From Bromus sterilis (taxonomy: Eukaryota; Streptophyta; Magnoliopsida; Poales; Poaceae), in contig OX465596.1 of NCBI GenBank assembly GCA_950022295.1, forward strand, positions 8,246,001 to 8,310,000: a stretch of 64,000 nucleotides of DNA, in the 5' to 3' direction. The first letter of the stretch is position 1; the number at the start of each line of letters is the position of its first letter. The notes beneath the pieces were generated by a model that did not search any database, was not told the origin of the DNA, and saw nothing but the letters and a program-made list of their open reading frames with translations. Shown here one piece after another: positions 1 to 11,876 of the stretch. The translations under genes and the position numbers were made by a program.

Positions 1-2
1 CC

Positions 3-1061
3 CAAGTTTCCCCTATTGTTTCTAATGATAAACCAAGATATGTGGAGAAACTTCCCCTCCAACCACTCCCTCCTAAGGTGAAGAAGAAGAAAAAGAATAG
101 GAGGAGGAAGAGGAGCAGGAAGGAAGAAGAATGGGTAACAACCTGGCCTGAGCATATTCCTTGCATCAATTTTTATCCTAACGGGCAAAAATTTATGGAG
201 GATGGTGAGCTTGATTGCATTCATTATTATCTTGAAGATAAGTCTGTAGGTACTATTGAAGATGATTTTGATTATGATATGCATGTTACTTATTGTGATT
301 GGGAAGATGGTGATAATGCTACTTATGATCTTGAAAATCTTTTTGGTACCAACTCTGAAAATGATGATATGGAAAGCTCTAAGCTTCGGGATGATAGGAT
401 TGCAAGTCCTTTACCCATTAGTGATGTGATAGTTGATAACTCTTTTGCTAGTAAGAACAAAGACAACATGTTTACAAATATAGTTGTTAGCAATGATAAT
501 GCTCTTCTCTTCTATGATGATGTTATAACTCCTATCTATGGTGATTGTAAAGATACCTATGACATAAGGATAAATTATCCTTATGAATCTTGTCATAATC
601 ATGAGGGGAATTACTCTCTTTCTGAACACCATCTTCCTAATACACAATTAGTCTATAGTGTTCAAGTTGTTTATGGTAATCCTACTCCCACTATTACCAA
701 TGATTATGCTTATGTGGAGAGTAAGAGTACCTTTTTGCATGTGGATCATGATAAGAAAGTTTTTTGTGATACTTATATTTTTGAGTTTATTCATGATCCC
801 ACTGAAAATTATTATGAGAGGGGAACATATGCTTATGGATATTTCAATAATATCAAGTTCCCTCTCTTTATGTTGAAGGTTTTGAAGTTGCACTTATTTT
901 GCCTGTCTATGGTTATTGCTTTGTGCTGCAATGAATTATTCTATTGCAATATTCCTATGCATAGGAAGCATGTTAGACTTAAATGTATTTGGTATTTGCT
1001 TATTTATGCTCTCTTTTGTTCTTCAACTCTTATTCCTACGACAGCATCATTAAAATCTTAG
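3..1061 (+). CDS. Partial gag-like ORF of a gypsy-type retrotransposon (5' end outside window)
   Basis: The frame is open to the left window edge, so the true start is missing; the first in-frame ATG is not needed, since the codon at 42 is GTG. The visible protein is about 350 residues. It begins with a very basic stretch rich in K and R (KVKKKKKNRRRKRSRK), followed by WVTTWPEHIPCINFYPNGQ and a long acidic, D/E/Y/N-rich section. The last 80 residues are hydrophobic, with several cysteines. I see no zinc knuckle, protease, RT or integrase motif. Position supports a retroelement origin: it is followed by a 2.5-kb non-coding stretch, a polypurine tract and an LTR on the same strand. A related 3' region follows the gag-protease ORF at 61795-62604. 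Function is inferred as a structural (gag-related) protein of a non-autonomous element. A host gene is unlikely. Confidence 0.6.
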   Translation, partial: QVSPIVSNDKPRYVEKLPLQPLPPKVKKKKKNRRRKRSRKEEEWVTTWPEHIPCINFYPNGQKFMEDGELDCIHYYLEDKSVGTIEDDFDYDMHVTYCDWEDGDNATYDLENLFGTNSENDDMESSKLRDDRIASPLPISDVIVDNSFASKNKDNMFTNIVVSNDNALLFYDDVITPIYGDCKDTYDIRINYPYESCHNHEGNYSLSEHHLPNTQLVYSVQVVYGNPTPTITNDYAYVESKSTFLHVDHDKKVFCDTYIFEFIHDPTENYYERGTYAYGYFNNIKFPLFMLKVLKLHLFCLSMVIALCCNELFYCNIPMHRKHVRLKCIWYLLIYALFCSSTLIPTTASLKS

Positions 1062-3534
1062 GCCCATCTTTATGGCTATAAAGAAAGAGCTCTTGGGAGA
1101 CAACCGTTGCTATCTTTACTTTCAATTTTTATTTATGTTTTTAGTGGTCTTGATGATTGTTAATACAGTAGCAACATCATTGTATCTTTAATTTTCAAGA
1201 TTTGTGCCAAGTTTAGCCTCAGGTTGCAAGAAAGGTCAAAAGTTGGTGCATGCTGTCCAGAAACAGATTCTGTCTGTTTGACGGAAAAATTCACTATAAA
1301 TCACCAGATCATATTTTTGATCTGAAGTTTTGTGAAAGTATGCTCCATACAATTACCTTTCAGCCATCTGTTCTGAGTTTTTTTATTTGAGTTGCAGAAG
1401 TGCCTCCATACAATTCTTTTCTCTCTGCTGTTCTGTTTTTCTCAGCTTCTGCCCCTGTTTTTCTTTTAGTAGTTTTGCAAACTTAAGCTTGCTTTTTCTT
1501 TGCAAAATCTTTTGGGCAGGAAAGATAAAGAGTAGCCCTTCCTGAAAATCTTTATTTTCAGTAGAGGAAAATTATTTTAGTAGGGTACTAACCTCTCTAA
1601 TCAGTTTACAATGAGTTATGTATGAAGGGAGTTTTCAAGTGTGCGATGGAAGATGATGAAAGAAGATCTTGGAGTGTCAAACGCTCAAGCTTGGGGATGA
1701 CCCTATGCACCCCCCAAGAAATATTCAAGGAGACTCAAGCGTCTAAGCTTGGGGATGACCCCGTGCATCCCCTTCTTCATCAACAATTATCAGTTCGTCC
1801 CTCTTTCCACTATATTTTTATCACTTCATGCATTATGTGCTATGCTTGGAGCGTCTCGCTCTTTAGTTTTTTGTTTTCTTTAGCTTTTCATGCTGGTCAT
1901 ATCTTGTGAGACATTATAATCCTTGATTGGGAGAGAGACACGCTCCATTTAAACTAAAACATCTCATAGGATTTTCATGCCTATCTTTGTTGTGAGTTGT
2001 TCTTTATCTTTTCATAGCTGTTGTCATGTTTAGCTCTTAGTTTTCATGCTTATCTTTTTAAGAGCTTTTATTTAGGTTGTTGCTCTTGGAACATTCTTAA
2101 GTTTTCATGCTTATCTTCTTAAGAGAGTTGGCTTCTGTGGCACTGGTTGATATGTTTATGATAAAAATGCTATTGCATAATGATTCTTAGTAGTTCATGT
2201 TTTCTTATGGTTAGTCTCACATAGCTGAGAGTTCTTAATGTGTTATTGAAGTACCAACATGATTTTTTTGCCTATGATGTGGTATGGTTTAGTGATATCT
2301 TCCTCCAAGAATTTATTTTGATTGACTTGGCATATGCTCACGCATATTTAAGACTATAAAGAAAGTCTATCAAGCCTTGATGATCTTTAATTTCTGAGTA
2401 GTGATATAACTTCCATGCCCGATTCAATGTTGCTTTGTCGCTCTGCATGATTATGGCCGTCATTTCTCTCTTAGTTGGTCGCTCCCAGTCTTTTGCTAGC
2501 CTTCGCTCGCACTAAGCGAAATTCTGCTTGTGCATCCAAATCCCTTCAAAACCAGTTATCCCATATGAGTCCACCATACCTACCTACATATGGTATATAC
2601 TTGCCATCCCTAATGAAGACTTTCGTGTACCATCTCAAAAACTTATTCAAAATTTTACTTTTTGTAACCGTACAAGCTCATGGTGCGGTGAGGGGAAATC
2701 AGTATCTTTCATGCCAAAAATATTTGACGGAAGTTTTAACTAGTCAAAAAGAGAAAAATCTACGCTTTCCCCCATACTTGATGATGGAATGAAATGGGAC
2801 TAAAAGTTAGCCAAAGACTGTTAATGATAGATGGAACGAAACTTTCTTCAATACTTGAGACAGAATGCAGGGCACCATAGACCATCAACGATAGATGGAT
2901 AAGGGAACAAAAGTTTAAGCAAAAAGAGCATAAATATGGTTGGCATGGAAGATATTGAGAGATCTTAACCGTTCACCGTTGACTGGAAAGTTGTACTCTC
3001 AAAAAGAAATTTATCTCTGATTTAAAGCTGTGAGCTCTGGTACATGTTTAGTCTTTTCTTCCTACCACGGGTTTTCAACCTTGCCATCAAAAACCACGGT
3101 TCGAGAGTCTCCACCTTCTTTCAAAAAGCACCTACTAGGAGAGCATGATTGTCATTCTAAGTGTAATGTGCATTGTCCCAAAGTACCATTGTCTTTTGCA
3201 TGATTGTGATATCGCTTATTCTGAAATCATTGTATCTAGTCATCACTTAAACTTCGGAGGTGCTCCTGCATTTATGTATTGCTTCACTGAAGGGGGCAAG
3301 CGAGGTATCACTTTTTCATGTTTGCACACCATGCTCATTACAAATCTATTGGGTGTTTCAGTATCATATTGTGAACTTCTGGTTCTTTGTGATATTCTCA
3401 TGAGACAACTTGATTACTAAAGATTCATTATCTCGGTAAGCATTTGTCATGTGGGTGTGAAAGACTCTTTGGTAGCATGTCACCACAGAAATTATGCTTG
3501 TTATCATTTACCTACTCGAGGGCGAGCAGGAATT
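1062..3534 (+). mobile_element. Non-coding 3' internal region of the gypsy-type element
   Basis: This stretch holds no convincing ORF. It begins with the CTATAAAGAAAGAGCTCTTGGG-type motif just after the stop and includes two copies of a CAAGCTTGGGGATG motif near 1688 and 1746. The same order of motifs is seen downstream of the ORF at 62605-63990, for example around 1621-1800 and 63197-63370, so both belong to one family. The part near 2500-2680 also matches 59010-59210 in reverse complement. That region is the internal part of a minus-strand relative. Confidence 0.7.
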
Positions 3535-3547
3535 AAGCTTGGGGATG
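3535..3547 (+). other. Polypurine tract (second-strand primer site)
   Basis: The purine-rich AAGCTTGGGGATG sits immediately before the LTR start TGATACGTCC at 3549. This is the expected place for the plus-strand primer of an LTR retrotransposon. Confidence 0.6.
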
Positions 3548-3548
3548 T

Positions 3549-4085
3549 TGATACGTCCCAAACGTATCTATAATTTCTTCTTGATCCATGCATGTTTTGT
3601 GTGACTTTGCCATGTTTTGCTTGAACTTTCATACACTTTTGAGCATATTTGGACTAACCTACTAACTCAGTGCAACCAGTTGCCAGTTCCTATTTTCTGC
3701 TGTTTTTCTATTCCACTTTCCGCAAATAAAAAGCGCTCCAAAAATTCCCGAAAAATCCGATAAAAAATCAGCGCCCCGGAAGCTTCCGGAAACTCAAAGG
3801 GAGAGCCGGAGGGCCACCACCAGGCACCCAGGAGGGTGCCTGGCGCGTCCTAAGGGGGGCGCGCCATGGACCCTCCTGGATCCTTGGTGGCCCCCCTGGT
3901 GCCCCCTTTGGCCCTATTTATACCCCCGGGGAGGAAACCCTAAAAGGAGACCCGTTTTTCGCAGAAGCAGTTCCGATCTCCGCCGCCATCTCCATCAAGT
4001 TTCGGGGGGACAGAATTCCTGTGCCGGCACCCTGACGGGACGGGGAAGTGCCCCCCGGATTCATCTCCATCGCCGTTGCAGATCC
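3549..4085 (+). mobile_element. Truncated 3' LTR, gypsy type (TGATACGTCC family)
   Basis: Starts with TGATACGTCCCAAACGTATC and can be followed base by base alongside the complete LTR at 59944-61599 and the one at 53951-55601. Shared blocks include the CGGAAGCTTCCGG palindrome, the GC-rich CACCACCAGG segment and a TATA box (TATTTATA near 3912). Similarity stops around 4085, so roughly the last 1.1 kb of the LTR is missing. The break lies about 300 bp before the satellite array. Confidence 0.8.
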
Positions 4086-4390
4086 AGAAACTAGTTCCCA
4101 AGTGTAACCCCCTTCGCAGACATCCTCCGTCACCTAGCTACGGAGGTTCCGGTGTTTAATTATTAGGGGGAACTGCCCGTTTTCGGTGGAACGGGGTAGG
4201 ATCTTGTGACAGCTTGGGCTCAAACATGGTTTGTAATGACCCTATGACCTAACCAACCACAACCCAAGAGAAATGTCCACCGGGGTACCCCCATCCAGAG
4301 AATATCTAGGGGGGTAGACTATACGGGGATTTCTCCCATACGCATGAAGAGGTCACACTCGGGATCTATGTCTTGCATCTATGGGTTTTC
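4086..4390. other. Unassigned spacer between truncated LTR and satellite array
   Basis: No ORF, RNA gene or terminal repeat is recognisable. It does not match the LTR relatives at 53951 or 59944, and similarity to the satellite unit only begins near 4391. It may be the remains of the sequence in which the array arose, or a fragment of another transposon. Confidence 0.5.
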
Positions 4391-7300
4391 CACCACACTT
4401 GTACACATACCCTAGCTCCACATGCAGGTTTTCTAGTGATTGCGGACCTCCGACGGTCATTCAAATCTGAAACCCTAGATCCGGGGGGGCGCAGATCTAC
4501 CCTTATAGCTTTATCCGTACGAGGGTGGACCAATGGACTTTTTTATCTATCTATATTTGTTTAGCACATATGTACATGGAAAACCAAGGTTGAACACATT
4601 TCATCACATTATTCACACCGCTAGACCCATACCGGGAGTTTCCACATACGGATCGACGATTTTACTAAGTCCATGTCCGTGAACAACGTCAGACACATGA
4701 CCTACATATGCCATCTACAAACATTAAATCACACTTATAAACATAACCTAGCTCCACGTGCAGGTTTTCCAATGATTCCGGCCCTCCGACGGTCATTCAC
4801 CCCCGAAACCCTAGATCGGGGGGCCCCGTAGATCTACCCTTATAGCTTTCTCCGTACGAAGATGGACCAATGTACTTTTTTATCTATCTATGTTTGTTTA
4901 GCACATATGTACATGGAAAACCAAGGTTGAACATATTTCACCACATTATTCACACCGGTAGACACGTACCGGGAGTTTCCACATACGGATCGACGATTTT
5001 ACTAAGTGTTAGCCCATGTCCTTGAACAACGTCAGACACATGACCGACATATGCCATCTACAAATATTAAATCACACATATAAACATAACCTAGCTCCAC
5101 ATGCAGGTTTTCCAATGATTCCGGCCCTCCGACGGTCATTCACCCCCGAAACCTTAGATCGGGGGGCCAGCAGATCTACCCTTATAGCTTTCTCCGTACG
5201 AGGATGGACCAATGGATTTTTTTATCTATCTATGTTTGTTTAGCCCATATGTACATGGAAAACCAAGGTTGAACACATTTCACCACATTATTCACACTGG
5301 TAGACACGTACCGGGAGTTTCCACATACGGATCGACGATTTTACTAAGTATTAGCCCATGTCCGTGAACAACGTCACACGCATGAACTACATATGCCATC
5401 TACAAACATTATATCACACTTATAAACATAACCTAGCTCCACATGCAGTTTTTCCAATGATTCCGGCCCTCCGACGGTCATTCACCCCTGAAACCCTAGA
5501 TCGGGGGCCCCGCAGATCTACACTTATAGCTTTCTCCGTACGAGGATAGACCAATGGACTTTTTTATCTATCTATGTTTTTTTTGCACATATGTACATGG
5601 AAAACCAAGGTTGAACACATTTCACCACATTATTCACACCGGTAGACACGTACCGGGAGTTTCCACAAACGGATCGACGATTTTACTAAGTGTTAGCCCA
5701 TGTCCGTGAACAACATGAGACACATGACCTACATATGCCATCTACAAACATTAAATCACACTTACAAATATAACCTAGCTCCACATGCAGGTTTTCCAAT
5801 GATACCGGCCCTCCGACGGTCATTCACCCCCGAAACCCTAAATCGGGGGGCGGGGCGCAGATCTACCCTTATAGCTTTCTCCGTACGAGGATGGACCAAT
5901 GGACTTTTTTATCTATCTATGTTTGTTTAGCACATATGTACATGGAAAACCAAGGTTGAACACATTTCACCACATTATTCACACCGATAGACACGTACCG
6001 GGAATTTACACATACGGATCGACGATTTTACTAAGTGTTAGCCCATGTCCGTGAAAAACGTCAGACACATGACCTACATATGCCATCTACAAACATTAAA
6101 TCACACTTACAAACATAAACTAGCTCCACATGCAGGTTTTCCAATGATTCCGGCCATCCGACGGTCATTCATCCCCGAAACCCTAGATCGGGGGGGGGGG
6201 GCGCAGATCTACCCTTATAGCTTTCTCCGTACGAGGATGGACCAATGAACTTTTTTATCTATCTATGTTTGTTTAGCACATATGTACATGGAAAACCAAG
6301 GTTGAACACATTTCACCACATTATTCACACCGGTAGACACGTACCGGGAGTTTCCACATATGGATCGACGATTTTCCTAAGTGTTAGCCCATGTCCGTGA
6401 ACAACGTCAGACACATGACCTACATATGCCATCTACAAACATTAAATCACACTTCAAACATAACCTAGCTCCACATGCATGTTTTCCAATGATTCTGGTC
6501 CTCCGACGGTCATTCACCCCCGAAACCCTAGATCGGGGGGGGGGCACAGATCTAACCTTATAGCTTTCTTCGTACGAGGATGGACCAATGGAATTTTTAT
6601 CTATCTATGTTTGGTTAGCACATATGTACAGGGAAAACCAAAGTTGAACACATTTCACCACATTATTCACACCGGTAGACACGTACCGGGAGTTTCCACA
6701 TATGGATCGACGATTTTACTAAGTGTTAGCCCATGTCCGTGAACAACGTCAGATACATGACCTACATATGCCATCTACAAACATTAAATCACACTTATAA
6801 ACATAACCTAGCTCCACATGCAGGTTTTCCAATGATGTCGGCCCTCCGACGGTCATTCACCCCCGAAACCCTAGATCGGGGGGGCCCGCAAATCTACCCT
6901 TATAGCTTTCTCTGTAGGAGGATGGACCAATGGACTTTTTATCTATTTATGTTTTTTTAGCACATATGTACATGGAAAACCAAGGTTGAACACATTTCAC
7001 CACATTATTCACACCGGTAGACACGTACCGGGAGTTCCCACATACGGATCGGCGATTTTACTAAGTGTTAGCCCATGTCCGTGAACAACGTCAGACACAT
7101 GACCTTCATATGCCATCTACAAACATTAAATCACACTTATAAACATAACCTAGCAACACATGCAGGTTTTCCAATGATTCCGGCCCTCCAACGGTCATTC
7201 ACCCTCGAAACCCTAGATCAGGGGGGCCCGCAGATCTACCCTTATAGCTTTCTCCGTACGAGGATGGACCAATGGACTTTTTTTTATCTATATATGTTTG

Positions 7301-7560
7301 TTTAGCACATATGTACAAGGAAAACCAAGGTTGAATACATTTCACCACATTATTCACAACGGTACACACGTACCGGGAGTTTCCACATACGGATCGACGA
7401 TTTTACTAAGTGTTAGCCCATGTCCGTGAACAACGTCAGATAAATGACCTACATATGCCATCTACAAACATTAAATCACACTTATAAACATAACCTAGGT
7501 CCACATGCAGGTTTTCCAATGATTCCGGCCCTCCGACGGTCATTCACCCCCGAAACCCTA

Positions 7561-10304
7561 GATCGGGAGGGGGGCGCATATCTACCCTTATAGCTTTCTC
7601 CGTACGAGGATGGACCAATGGACTTTTTTATCTATCTATGTTTGTTTAGCACATATGTACATGGAAAACCAAAGTTGAACACATTTCACCACATTATTCA
7701 CACCGGTAGACACGTACCGGGAGTTTCCACATACGGATCGACGATTTTACTAAGTGTTAGCCAATGTCCGTGAACAACGTCAGACACATGACCTACATAT
7801 GCCATCTACAAACACTAAATCACACTTAAAAACATACCCTAGCTCCACATGCAGGTTTTCCAACGATTCCGGCCCTCCGACGGTTATTCACCCCCGAAAC
7901 CATAGATCGGGGGGCCCGCAGATCTACCCTTATAGCTTTCTCCGTACGATGATGGACCAATGGACTTTTTTATCTATATATGTTTGTTTAGCACAAATGT
8001 ACATGGAAAACCAAGGTTGAACACATTTCACCACATTATTCACACCGGTAGACACGTACCGGGAGTTTCCACATACGGATCGACGATTTTACTAAGTATT
8101 AGCCCATGTCCGTGAACAACGTCAGACACATGACCTACATATGCCATCTACAAACATTAAATCACACTTATAAACATAACCTAGCTCCACATGCAGGTTT
8201 TCCAATGATTCCGGCCCTCCAACGGTCATTCACCCTCGAAACCCTAGATCGGGGGGGCGCGCAGATCTACCCTTATAGCTTTCTCCGTACGAGGATGGAT
8301 CAATGGACTTTTTTTATCTATCTATGTTTGTTTAGCACATAAGTACATGGAAAACCAAGGTTGAATACATTTCACCACATTATTCACAACGGTAGACACG
8401 TACCGGGAGTTTCCACATACGGATCGACGATTTTAGTAAGTGTTAGCCCATGTCGGTGAACAACGTCAGACACATGACCTACATATGCCATCTACAAACA
8501 CTAAATCACACTTACAAACATAACCTAGCTCCACATGCAGGTTTTCCAATGATTCCGGCCCTCAGACGGTCATTCACCCCCGAAACAATAGATCGGGGGG
8601 CCCGCAGATCTACCCTTATAGCTTTCTCCGTACGATGATGGACCAATGGAATTTTTTATCTATATATGTTTGTTTAGCACAAATGTACATGAAAAACCAA
8701 GGTTGAACACATTTCACCACATTATTCACACCGGTAGACACGTACCGGGAGTTCCCACATACGGATCGACGATTTTACTAAGTGTTAGCCCATGTCCGTG
8801 AACAACGTCAGACACATGACCTACATATGCCATCTACAAACATTAAATCACACTTACAAACATAACCTAGCTCGACATGCAGGTTTTCCAATGATTCCGG
8901 CCCTCCGACGATCATTCACCCCCGAAACCCTAGATCGGGAGGGGGGCGCATATCTACCCTTATAGCTTTCTCCGTACGAGGATGGACCAATGGACTTTTT
9001 TATCTATCTATGTTTGTTTAGCACATATGTACATGGAAAACCAAAGTTGAACACATTTCACCACATTATTCACACCGGTAGACACGTACCGGGAGTTTCC
9101 ACATACGGATCGACGATTTTACTAAGTGTTAGCCAATGTCCGTGAACAACGTCAGACACATGACCTACATATGCCATCTACAAACACTAAATCACACTTA
9201 AAAACATACCCTAGCTCCACATGCAGGTTTTCCAACGATTCCGGCCCTCCGACGGTCATTCACCCCCGAAACCATAGATCGGGGGGCCCGCAGATCTACC
9301 CTTATAGCTTTCTCCGTACGATGATGGACCAATGGACTTTTTTATCTATATATGTTTGTTTAGCACAAATGTACATGGAAAACCAAGGTTGAACACATTT
9401 CACCACATTATTCACACCGGTAGACACGTACCGGGAGTTTCCACATACGGATCGACGATTTTACTAAGTATTAGCCCATGTCCGTGAACAACGTCAGACA
9501 CATGACCTACATATGCCATCTACAAACATTAAATCACACTTATAAACATAACCTAGCTCCACATGAAGGTTTTCCAATGATTCCGGCCCTCCAACGGTCA
9601 TTCACCCTCGAAACCCTAGATCGGGGGGGCGCGCAGATCTACCCTTATAGATTTCTCCGTACGAGGATGGATCAATGGACTTTTTTTATCTATCTATGTT
9701 TGTTTAGCACATAAGTACATGGAAAACCAAGGTTGAATACATTTCACCACATTATTCACAACGGTAGACACGTACCGGGAGTTTCCACATACGGATCGAC
9801 GATTTTAGTAAGTGTTAGCCCATGTCGGTGAACAACGTCAGACACATGACCTACATATGCCATCTACAAACACTAAATCACACTTACAAACATAACCTAG
9901 CTCCACATGCAGGTTTTCCAATGATTCCGGCCCTCAGACGGTCATTCACCCCCGAAACAATAGATCGGGGGGCCCGCAGATCTACCCTTATAGCTTTCTC
10001 CGTACGATGATGGACCAATGGAATTTTTTATCTATATATGTTTGTTTAGCACAAATGTACATGAAAAACCAAGGTTGAACACATTTCACCACATTATTCA
10101 CACCGGTAGACACGTACCGGGAGTTCCCACATACGGATCGACGATTTTACTAAGTGTTAGCCCATGTCCGTGAACAACGTCAGACACATGACCTACATAT
10201 GCCATCTACAAACATTAAATCACACTTACAAACATAACCTAGCTCGACATGCAGGTTTTCCAATGATTCCGGCCCTCCGACGATCATTCACCCCCGAAAC
10301 CCTA
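7561..10304 (+). repeat. Higher-order repeat: two tandem copies of a 4-unit, 1372-bp block
   Basis: The variant GATCGGGAGGGGGGCGCATA occurs at 7561, 8933 and 10305, exactly 1372 bp apart each time. The units between repeat in the same order: a unit with AGCCAATGTCC, a unit with GGGGGGGCGCGC, a unit with CATGTCGGTGAAC and a unit with a CGACGATCATTC-type variant. The blocks 7561-8932 and 8933-10304 differ at only a few positions that I could find. Confidence 0.88.
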
Positions 10305-11876
10305 GATCGGGAGGGGGGCGCATATCTACCCTTATAGCTTTCTCCGTACGAGGATGGACCAATGGACTTTTTTATCTATCTATGTTTGTTTAGCACATAT
10401 GTACATGGAAAACCAAAGTTGAACACATTTCACCACATTATTCACACCGGTAGACACGTACCGGGAGTTTCCACATACGGATCGACGATTTTACTAAGTG
10501 TTAGCCCATGTCCGTGAACAACGTCAGACACATGACCTACATATGCCATCTAAAAGCATTAAATCACACTTATAAACATAACCTAGCTCCACATGCAGGT
10601 TTTCCAATGATTCCGGCCCTCCGACGGTCATTCACCCCCGAAACCCTAGATCGGGAGGGGGGCGCATATCTACCCTTATAGCTTTCTCCGTACGAGGATG
10701 GACCAATGGACTTTTTTATCTATCTATGTTTGTTTAGCACATATGTACATGGAAAACTAAAGTTGAACACATTTCACCACATTATTCACACCGGTAGACA
10801 CGTACCGGGAGTTTCCACATACGGATCGACGATTTTACTAAGTGTTAGCCCATGTCTGTGAACAATGTCAGACACATGACCTACATATGCCATCTACAAA
10901 CATTAAATCACACTTATAAACATAACCTAGCTCCACATGCAGGTTTTCCAATGATTTCGGCCCTCTGACGGTCATTCACCCCCGAAACCCTAGATCGGGG
11001 GGCCCGCAGATCTACCCTTATAGCTTTCTCCGTACGAGGATGGACCAATGGACTTTTTTATCTATCTATGTTTTTTAGCACATATGTACATGGAAAACCA
11101 AGGTTGAACACATTTCACCACATTATTCACACCGGTAGACACGTACCGGGAGTTTCCACATACGGATCGACGATTTTACTAAGTGTTAGCCCATGTCCTT
11201 GAACAACGTCAGACACATGACCGACATATGCCATCTACAAATATTAAATCACACATATAAACATAACCTAGCTCCACATGCAGGTTTTCCAATGATTCCG
11301 GCCCTCCGACGGTCATTCACCCCCGAAACCATAGATCGGGGGGCCCGCAAATCTACCCTTATAGCTATCTCCGTACGATGATGGACCAATGGACTTTTTT
11401 ATCTATATATGTTTGTTTAGCACATATGTACATGGAAAACCAAGGTTGAACACATTTCACCACATTATTCACACCGGTAGACACGTACTGGGAGTTTCCA
11501 CATACGGATCGACGATTTTACTAAGTGTTAGCCCATGTCCGTGAACAACGTCAGACACATGACCTACATATGACATCTACAAACACTAAATCACACTTAA
11601 AAACATACCCTAGCTCCACATGCAGGTTTTCCAACGATTCCGGCCCTCCGACGGTCATTCACCCCCGAAACCATAGATCGGGGGGCCCGCAGATCTACCC
11701 TTATAGCTTTCTCCGTACGATGATGGACCAATGAAGTTTTTTATCTATATATGTTTGTTTAGCACAAATGTACATGGAAAACCAAGGTTGAACACATTTC
11801 ACCACATTATTCACACCGGTAGACACGTACCGGGAGTTTGCACAAACGGATCGTCGATTTTACTAAGTGTTAGCCC

